Below are positions 56,604-64,000 of a stretch of DNA of 64,000 nt, piece after piece. The notes under the pieces are model-generated. The model did no database searches, was not told where the DNA came from, and saw only the letters and a program-made list of their open reading frames with translations. Numbering within the stretch: the stretch's first letter is position 1; every line of letters begins with the position of its first letter. The stretch is from positions 682,001 to 746,000 of the forward strand of contig NZ_CP043489.1 in the NCBI RefSeq assembly GCF_008330945.1, written 5' to 3'. The DNA is from Labrys sp. KNU-23. Lineage in GTDB: Bacteria > Pseudomonadota > Alphaproteobacteria > Rhizobiales > Labraceae. Both the position numbers and the translations under genes were made by a program.

Positions 56604-57488
56604 ATGGACAAGCTCGCCGGCATGGCCATGTTCGTCAGGGTGGTGGAAGAAGGCAGCTTCGCCGCTGCGGCGGAAACCAGCCGAGTATCGGCGACGATGG
56701 TCGCCAAGCATGTCCGCCAGATCGAACAGCGCCTGGGTGCCCGACTGCTTCATCGCACCACCCGCCGCCACCAGCTCACGGAAGTCGGCCGGCTCTATTA
56801 CGAACGCTGCAAGACGGCCCTGGCCGAGGTCGCCCTGGCCGAAGCGAGCGCCTCCGAATTGCAGGCCAGTCCGCGTGGGCGTCTACGCCTGGCCGCGCCG
56901 GTGAGCTTCGGCAGCGAAAGCCTGGTGCCGGCCCTGGTGGACTATCTCCAGCACCATCTCGACGTCACCGTCGATCTCGTGCTGGACAACCGCACCCCAG
57001 ACCTGATCGGCGAGGGCTGCGAACTCGGCATTCACATCGGCGACCTCACGGACGAAACTCTGGTCGCCCGTCCGCTAAAGCCCTATCGTCGGATCCTGGC
57101 CGCCGCGCCGTGCTATCTGGGTCTTCACGGACGGCCACGACATCCGCGTGAGCTCGGCGATCATGATTGCCTTGGCCATGCCTATTGGCGCACGCAGGGC
57201 GTCTGGCATCTCGTCGGCCCGGACGGCGAGACCTGCATGGTGAACATCACCGGACGCTTCACCACCAACCAGGGATCGGCGTTGCGCGTTGCGGCCCTGC
57301 ATGGCGCGGGCATCGTGTTGCAGCCGGAACTGCTGCTGATCAACGACATCGAGGCCGGCCGGCTCGAGCCCGTGCTGCCGGAATGGTCCTACCGCCCGAC
57401 GCCGATGCATCTCGTCTACGCGCCGGATCGGCGACCGACGGCGATGCTGCGCAGCGCCATCGACTTCCTCCTGGCCCGGTTCGGTTGA
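56604..57488 (+). CDS. LysR-family regulator
   Basis: 294 residues. The N-terminal winged helix-turn-helix (MAMFVRVVEEGSFAAAAETSRVSATMVAKHVRQIEQRLGARLLHRTTRR) is followed by a periplasmic-binding-like effector domain (GRLRLAAPVSFGSESLVPALVDYL). The CrgA-like group. ATG at 56604 fits; the frame is open 18 codons upstream. It diverges from the tautomerase gene, the most likely target. Confidence 0.9.
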   Translation: MDKLAGMAMFVRVVEEGSFAAAAETSRVSATMVAKHVRQIEQRLGARLLHRTTRRHQLTEVGRLYYERCKTALAEVALAEASASELQASPRGRLRLAAPVSFGSESLVPALVDYLQHHLDVTVDLVLDNRTPDLIGEGCELGIHIGDLTDETLVARPLKPYRRILAAAPCYLGLHGRPRHPRELGDHDCLGHAYWRTQGVWHLVGPDGETCMVNITGRFTTNQGSALRVAALHGAGIVLQPELLLINDIEAGRLEPVLPEWSYRPTPMHLVYAPDRRPTAMLRSAIDFLLARFG

Positions 57489-57499
57489 CCGAGAAGCCG

Positions 57500-58906
<1,407 letters not shown>

Positions 58907-58920
58907 GGCGATCTTTCGTC

Positions 58921-60042
58921 CTATCTGAGCTTGAGCGTGGCAAGCCCGAGCAGGGCCAGCACCACCGCGATGATCCAGAAGCGGATCACGACCTGCGGTT
59001 CCTTCCAGCCGAGCTGCTCGAAATGGTGATGGATCGGCGCCATCTTGAACACGCGCTTGCCGGTGTAGCGGAACGACAGCACCTGGATGATCACCGACAG
59101 GGTCTCAGCCACGAACAGTCCGCCGACGACGAGCAGCACGATCTCATGCTTGGTGGCCACGGCAATCGAGCCCAGCATGCCGCCGAGCGCGAGCGAACCG
59201 GTATCACCCATGAAGATCTGGGCCGGCGGCGCATTGAACCAGAGGAAGCCGAGCCCTGCCCCGATCATCGCGCCGCAGATCACCGCGAGTTCGCCGGTGC
59301 CGGGTACGAAATGAAGCTGCAGATAATTGGCGAAATTGGCGTTGCCGACGAGATAGGCGATGACGCCGAAAGTACCGGCGGCCACCATCACCGGCACGAT
59401 GGCAAGCCCGTCCAGGCCATCCGTCAGGTTCACGGCATTGCCGAAGCCAACGATGATGAAGGCACCGAAGACCACGAAGAAATAGGACAGGTTGATCAGG
59501 AGTTCCTTGAAGAAGGGAAAGGCAAGCGACGTCGCCTGCGAGATCGGCGCTCCGCTGCCCCACAGGAAACCGAGGAAGCGCGCCCCGCCCGCCTGGGCCA
59601 TCAGGATCACGGCGACGCCGGCGATCAGGAATTCCAGCGACAGGCGCGCCCGGCCGGAAAAGCCCTTATGGCTCTGCTTGGTCACCTTGAGATAGTCGTC
59701 ATAGAAGCCGATGGCGCCAAAACCGAGCGTTACCAGCAGCACGGCCCAGACATAGACATTGGCGAGATTCCCCCACAGCAGCGTCGATACGCCCAGCCCA
59801 GACAGGATCATCAGCCCGCCCATGGTCGGGGTGCCGCGCTTGGACAGATGCGACTGCGGGCCGTCATCGCGGATCGGCTGGCCCTTGCCCTGCTTCACCC
59901 TGAGCCAGGAGATCGTCCACGGCCCGAAGAAGAACACGAACAGAAGTGCCGTGAAGATAGCCCCACCGGTCCGGAAGGTGATGTAGCGGAACAGGTTGAG
60001 GAGCTCGAAATGTTCGCTGAAGCGGCTCAGCAGATAGAACAT
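58921..60042 (-). CDS. mraY: Phospho-MurNAc-pentapeptide transferase MraY
   Basis: 373 residues, ten membrane helices. Makes lipid I from UDP-MurNAc-pentapeptide and undecaprenyl phosphate. GFYDDYLKV (115-117 Asp-Asp-Tyr), NLTDGLDG (205-212) and MAPIHHHFE near 335 hold the catalytic Asp and His residues. The ATG at 60042 matches the family. The pentapeptide it needs comes from MurF, whose gene is not in its usual place just upstream. Confidence 0.97.
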   Translation of the reverse strand: MFYLLSRFSEHFELLNLFRYITFRTGGAIFTALLFVFFFGPWTISWLRVKQGKGQPIRDDGPQSHLSKRGTPTMGGLMILSGLGVSTLLWGNLANVYVWAVLLVTLGFGAIGFYDDYLKVTKQSHKGFSGRARLSLEFLIAGVAVILMAQAGGARFLGFLWGSGAPISQATSLAFPFFKELLINLSYFFVVFGAFIIVGFGNAVNLTDGLDGLAIVPVMVAAGTFGVIAYLVGNANFANYLQLHFVPGTGELAVICGAMIGAGLGFLWFNAPPAQIFMGDTGSLALGGMLGSIAVATKHEIVLLVVGGLFVAETLSVIIQVLSFRYTGKRVFKMAPIHHHFEQLGWKEPQVVIRFWIIAVVLALLGLATLKLR

Positions 60043-60063
60043 GGAAATCCTTTCAACCTCAGA

Positions 60064-60225
60064 GCATTTTTTTTGAAAAAATGCGTCGAAACAAAGCGTA
60101 ATGCCAGCCTGTGGGCAGTCCGGCCGATCGAAGACGCATCTTCCCGGGACCGCCGGCATCCTGCCGGCTCTTTCTCGCCGACAGGCGACCCGGTTCCCGG
60201 AGCCAGCAAGATGCTGGCGGTCCCA
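60064..60225. repeat. Repeat-filled murE-mraY gap where murF is expected
   Basis: The 211-base gap holds a palindrome GCATTTTTTTTGAAAAAATGC at 60064-60084, a remnant like the right half of family A (GCGTCGAAACAAAGCG), and a GGGACCGCCGGC-type inverted repeat (about 60145-60170 with 60200-60225). No part of murF, normally about 1.4 kb, is seen on either strand. Confidence 0.75.
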
Positions 60226-60253
60226 GAGGAACGGGATCGGTGATGAGCAGCCA

Positions 60254-61705
60254 TCACCCGGCCCTCGCGGCGATTGCCTCGCGGGCGACGTCGTGATCGG
60301 AGAAGGGCAGCACTGTCCTGCCGACGATCTGGCCCGGCTCGTGCCCTTTGCCGGCGATCAGCAGTACGTCCCCCTGCGCCAGCTCCGCGACGGCCGTCTC
60401 GATCGCCTGGCGCCGGTCACCGATCTCGATCGCACCGGGCGCCGCCGCCATGATGGCCGCGCGGATGGTGGCGGGGTCCTCGCTGCGGGGATTGTCGTCG
60501 GTGACGATGACCTTGTCGGCCAGCCTGGTGGCGATCTCGCCCATGATCGGCCGCTTGCCGGCATCGCGATCGCCGCCGCAGCCGAAGATCACCACCAGCC
60601 TGCCCTGGGCGAAGGGGCGGAGGGCCTCCAGCGCCTTTTCGAGGGCGTCGGGCTTATGGGCGTAGTCGACGAGCACCGGGGCTCCCTCGACGGTACCGAC
60701 GAGGTCGAGGCGTCCCTTGGCGCCCTCGAGGTGCCCAAGGGCTGCGAACACCGCATCCGGCTCCCCGCCGGTCGAGAGGCAGAGGCCCGCAGCGACCAGG
60801 GCATTCTCGACCTGGAAGCGTCCGGCGAGCGGCAGTTTCACCCGATAGGTCCGTCCTTGATAGTCAAGTTCGAGATGCTGGATGAAGCCCTCGATCTCAA
60901 CCGATTTCAGGCGGATGCCCTCGCCCGTCTCACCGACGCTGAGGATGCGCAGGTTCTTCTGGCGTGCCGTAGCCAGCACGGCGCCGGCCTCGGCATGGTC
61001 GGCCGCCACGACGGCCCCGGCGCCGGCGGGCAGAAGGTCGCGGAACAGGCGCAGCTTGGCCTCGAGATAGGCCTCGAAGCTGGCATGATAATCGAGATGA
61101 TCGCGCGACAGATTGGTGAAGCCACCGGCGGCCAGGCGCACGCCATCGAGCCGGAACTGGTCGAGGCCATGCGAGGACGCCTCCATGGCGAGATGGGTGA
61201 TGCCCCTGCCCGCGAGTTCGTCGATCAGACGGTGCAGTTCGACCGGGTCCGGCGTGGTGAGGGACCCGTAGGTCTCGCCCCAGGGCGCCACGACGCCGAC
61301 GGTGCCGATCGATGCCGATTGATGACCGAGCCTCGCCCATATCTGGCGTACGAAGGCGGCGACCGACGTCTTGCCACTGGTACCGGTGACGGCAATGATG
61401 GTTGCCGGCTGGCGATCATAGAAGGCTGCCGCGATCTCGCTCAGCGCCTTGCGGGCATTGTCGACCCTGATCAGTGCGACAGGCGCAGGCACGTCGAGCG
61501 GGGCTTCGGAGACGACAGCCACCGCGCCGGCGGCGACGGCCTGCGGGACATAGGCGGCGCCGTCGCTCTTGGTGCCGGGAATGGCGAAGAAGACGAAGCC
61601 GGGCTTCACCGCTCGGGAATCGGCTGTGACGCCCGTGACCTCGAGCGCACGGGCATCGGCGGCAAGGGAGCCTTCGGAAACGATGTCGGCGAGGCGTTTG
61701 GTCAT
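60254..61705 (-). CDS. murE: UDP-MurNAc-tripeptide ligase MurE
   Basis: 483 residues. Adds meso-diaminopimelate to the precursor; DNPR at 404-407 is the diaminopimelate-specific motif. The ATP loop is GTSGKTS at 108-114. In canonical order after ftsI (152-base gap). Its own downstream partner murF is absent. Confidence 0.97.
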   Translation of the reverse strand: MTKRLADIVSEGSLAADARALEVTGVTADSRAVKPGFVFFAIPGTKSDGAAYVPQAVAAGAVAVVSEAPLDVPAPVALIRVDNARKALSEIAAAFYDRQPATIIAVTGTSGKTSVAAFVRQIWARLGHQSASIGTVGVVAPWGETYGSLTTPDPVELHRLIDELAGRGITHLAMEASSHGLDQFRLDGVRLAAGGFTNLSRDHLDYHASFEAYLEAKLRLFRDLLPAGAGAVVAADHAEAGAVLATARQKNLRILSVGETGEGIRLKSVEIEGFIQHLELDYQGRTYRVKLPLAGRFQVENALVAAGLCLSTGGEPDAVFAALGHLEGAKGRLDLVGTVEGAPVLVDYAHKPDALEKALEALRPFAQGRLVVIFGCGGDRDAGKRPIMGEIATRLADKVIVTDDNPRSEDPATIRAAIMAAAPGAIEIGDRRQAIETAVAELAQGDVLLIAGKGHEPGQIVGRTVLPFSDHDVAREAIAARAG

Positions 61706-61824
61706 GAATGTCCTGGTTTTCGACGATTCGGAATCGGCGGCTTTATTAGAGTGCCTATGAGGATTGGCAATGCAGTTTCAATGGCCGATCGATGCATCCC
61801 GGCCATGCATTGACCGAACTGCAA

Positions 61825-61848
61825 TGGGCGGGTCTGGCAACCCGCCCA
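61825..61848 (-). repeat. Hairpin just after ftsI
   Basis: TGGGCGGGT (61825-61833) and ACCCGCCCA (61840-61848), perfect 9-base arms, six-base loop, ten bases past the ftsI stop. Without a T run, so possibly an mRNA-stabilising or attenuating element before murE. Confidence 0.6.
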
Positions 61849-61857
61849 TCGAATGGC

Positions 61858-63678
61858 CTATCGGGCCGCCAGCCAGGCCATGCTCTGGTTGAGCTGGTCC
61901 CTGGGGGCGTTGAGCGGCGGAACCGGATTGGGAACCTCCATGAAACGGGGTTTGACGCCGAGCAGCGGGCCGACGCGCTCCAGGATCTTGCCGGTGGTGA
62001 CACCGGCATTCCAGGCGGCCGTCGAATAGCCATAGGTCTCGGGCAGGCCCTTGGGCTCGTCGTAGAGAACGGTGATCAGATATTTCGGCTTGTCGAAGGG
62101 AAATACCGCCATGAAGGTGGTGAAGTTCAGGTTCTTGTTGTAGCGCCCGCCGATCAGTTTTTCGGCCGTGCCCGTCTTGCCGCCGACCTGATAGCCGAAG
62201 ATGTCGACCTTCTTGGCCGAACCATTGGTGGCGTTGAGGCGCATGATGTAGCGCATCACGTCCGAAGTATGCGGCTTGAGCACCGGCTTGGACGAAGCCA
62301 GGGCCTCGTCCTGATTACGCTTGATGAAGGTCGGCTTCATCAGATGGCCGCCATTCATCATCGCGCCGACCGCCATGATCGCCTGCAGGGGCGCAACCGT
62401 GATGCCCTGGCCGAAGGCGATGGTGGCCGAGTTCAGCGTACCCCAGCGCCGCGGCAGGATCGGCGCGGCGTTTTCGGGCAGCTCCGTCACCAGGCGGTCG
62501 AGCTGGCCCATCTGGCGCAGGAAGGCCTGGTGGGCGGGGACACCCAGGCCGAGCGCCATGCGGATGACGCCGATATTGGATGAATAGGTGAACACCTCCG
62601 GCAAGCTCAGCATGCGGCGCTGCGGATGGTAGTCGCGGATGGTCCAGCGTCCGATGGTGACGCTGCCGGCTCGGGCATCCAGCATGGAGTTGGTGGTGAA
62701 CCGGCCCGATTCGATCGCCATCGCCAGCGTCAGCGCCTTGAAGGTCGAGCCCATTTCATAGGTGCCGACATTGATGCGGTTGATCCGGTTGGGATCGAGG
62801 GCATCGGCCGGATTGTTGGGATCGAAATCGGGCAATGACACCAGCGAGATCATCTCGCCGGTGGTCACGTCCATGATGACGCCGCCCGCGGCCTTGGCCT
62901 TGAAATGCTCCATGCCGGCGATGAGTTCGTCGCGCATCACCGCCTGGGCGCGCAGATCGATCGAGGTCTGCACCGGCTTCATGGCGTCGGAGGTCGAGGC
63001 ATAGCCCAGCGCCTGCAGCTCGGAGAGGCCGCGCTTGTTGTCGATATATTTTTCCAGGCCGGCGATGCCCTGGTTGTCGATGTTCACGGCGCCCAGGACA
63101 TGGCTCACCGTCGGCCCGTTGGGATAGATGCGCTTGTTCTCGTTGATGAAGCCGATGCCGGGCAGGCCGAGCGCATAGATGCGGTTGCGCTGCTCGGGCG
63201 TGATCTCGCGCTTGAGCCAGATGAAGCCCTTGCCCGAGGCGAGCTTGGCCCTGAGCTCGCGCGCGTCGAGCTCGGGCATCTGGGCGGTGAGCAGCTCGGT
63301 CGCCTCGTCGACGTCGATGATCTTCTTCGGCTCGGCATAGAGCGAGGGCACCTGCACGTCGGTCGCCAGGATCCGGCCGTTGCGGTCGAGAATATCGGGG
63401 CGGGCCGCCGCCAGCTGGTCGGCCGCCGAGCGGCGGGCGTCATATTGCTGGTCGGGAGCAGTGCCGAACTGGGTGAGCCGCGCCATGATCGCCATATAGA
63501 TGCAGACGAAGCCCACCACGATCAGCACGATGCGCCCGGCGCTCTTCTCGAGCTTGGAAAGACGCCGACGCGGCGCCTTGGTGGGGCTGGCGGCGTCCGG
63601 GCCTGCGCCGGCCTCGGGCGCTGGTGTGTTGGCCTGGCTGTCCACGATGGTCCCGTCGCTCATGTTCCCCTCACTCAT
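61858..63678 (-). CDS. ftsI: Septal transpeptidase FtsI (PBP3)
   Basis: 606 residues. Class B penicillin-binding protein that cross-links septal peptidoglycan together with FtsW. A membrane helix at about 43-61 follows a polar cytoplasmic stretch. PBP dimer domain first, then the transpeptidase: SxxK is Ser311 in GSTFKAL, SxN in YSSNIG, KTG in GGKTGTAEK. The ATG at 63678 overlaps the ftsL stop (ATGA). Confidence 0.96.
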   Translation of the reverse strand: MSEGNMSDGTIVDSQANTPAPEAGAGPDAASPTKAPRRRLSKLEKSAGRIVLIVVGFVCIYMAIMARLTQFGTAPDQQYDARRSAADQLAAARPDILDRNGRILATDVQVPSLYAEPKKIIDVDEATELLTAQMPELDARELRAKLASGKGFIWLKREITPEQRNRIYALGLPGIGFINENKRIYPNGPTVSHVLGAVNIDNQGIAGLEKYIDNKRGLSELQALGYASTSDAMKPVQTSIDLRAQAVMRDELIAGMEHFKAKAAGGVIMDVTTGEMISLVSLPDFDPNNPADALDPNRINRINVGTYEMGSTFKALTLAMAIESGRFTTNSMLDARAGSVTIGRWTIRDYHPQRRMLSLPEVFTYSSNIGVIRMALGLGVPAHQAFLRQMGQLDRLVTELPENAAPILPRRWGTLNSATIAFGQGITVAPLQAIMAVGAMMNGGHLMKPTFIKRNQDEALASSKPVLKPHTSDVMRYIMRLNATNGSAKKVDIFGYQVGGKTGTAEKLIGGRYNKNLNFTTFMAVFPFDKPKYLITVLYDEPKGLPETYGYSTAAWNAGVTTGKILERVGPLLGVKPRFMEVPNPVPPLNAPRDQLNQSMAWLAAR

Positions 63679-64000
63679 GGGGTCGATCCTGTGACTTGCG
63701 GCGCCCCGGCAAGGCCGAGTCCTTCGAGTTTTTCGGCGATCAGATCGCCTTCGCGCGCCTTCTCGGGCAGATCGGCAGCATCGACGGATTGGACGACCTT
63801 CATCGGCACGAGATCGAGATGGCGCTTGGCCAGGGCGCCAATGCGGTCGGGCTGACTCATGTAGGCCCATTCGGCCTTGAGCGATTCGATGGCTCGGCGT
63901 TCGGCCTCGATCGACCGGCGGAGCTTCGCCACCTTCTCGGCCTGCAGGGTCGATTCATATTTGATCGAATAGACGCCGATGGCCGAAGCCACCAGCAGAC
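63675..64000 (-). CDS. ftsL: Cell division protein FtsL, 5' end outside window
   Basis: 108 codons visible; the start lies off the right edge. The remaining part of the membrane helix (LLVASAIGVYSIKYE) is followed by a leucine-zipper-like coiled coil (VAKLRRSIEAERRAIESLKAEWAYM). The tail is PDRIGALAKRHLDLVPM, a pattern typical of FtsL. The position next to ftsI confirms it. Confidence 0.88.
   Translation of the reverse strand, partial: LLVASAIGVYSIKYESTLQAEKVAKLRRSIEAERRAIESLKAEWAYMSQPDRIGALAKRHLDLVPMKVVQSVDAADLPEKAREGDLIAEKLEGLGLAGAPQVTGSTP

Overview
The window is GC-rich chromosomal DNA from an alphaproteobacterium, most probably of the order Rhizobiales (Hyphomicrobiales). The evidence is the split, permuted tmRNA gene, the alpha-type SspB, the runs hflK-hflC-DUF2065-degP and fumC-DUF4169-ribbon-helix-helix, the block lpxC-bamD-recN-ligA downstream of ftsZ, and several palindromic intergenic repeat families of a rhizobial kind. 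I cannot name the genus. I see no phage, insertion sequence, CRISPR array or tRNA.

Left part (1-14.8 kb): serB (cut by the edge) diverges from miaA. Next come the membrane protease-control genes hflK-hflC, a small DUF2065 membrane protein and the periplasmic protease degP, which has a candidate heat-shock (sigma-32 type) promoter. The ClpXP adaptor gene sspB lies just downstream of, and on the same strand as, the two-piece tmRNA gene ssrA. The pair therefore encodes both the degradation tag and its adaptor. fumC follows with two small conserved genes, then a giant AsmA-family envelope protein.

Middle part (14.8-36.7 kb) is metabolic and transport: an FAD-linked 2-hydroxyacid oxidase, a hotdog thioesterase, a DUF817 membrane protein, a glycine betaine/proline-type ABC system (proX-proV-proW, with two permease domains fused in one ProW), LysE- and EamA-type exporters, a UvrD-like helicase, a dicarboxylate-type symporter with a strong operator-like palindrome, a cytochrome P450 divergent from an aminotransferase, prmA, an Xaa-Pro aminopeptidase, azlCD and an AraC regulator.

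Right part (36.7-64 kb) is the division and cell wall (dcw) cluster on the minus strand, read from the right: ftsL, ftsI, murE, mraY, murD, ftsW, murG, murC, murB, ftsQ, ftsA, ftsZ, then lpxC, bamD, recN, ligA. It departs from the usual alphaproteobacterial order in two ways. murF is missing between murE and mraY, and ddl is missing between murB and ftsQ; these two enzymes act in sequence (Ddl makes D-Ala-D-Ala, MurF adds it). In addition, two blocks of unrelated genes split the cluster: a TetR/hydrolase/tautomerase/LysR group between ftsW and murD, and an overlapping pair of nucleotidyltransferase-like genes plus a DNA-alkylation-repair-like gene between murC and murB.

The intergenic regions are rich in structured repeats: about 100-bp units whose core pairs TTTTGCGAT with AATCGCAAA, perfect inverted repeats of up to 24 nt per arm, and a perfect 17-nt inverted repeat between murG and murC.
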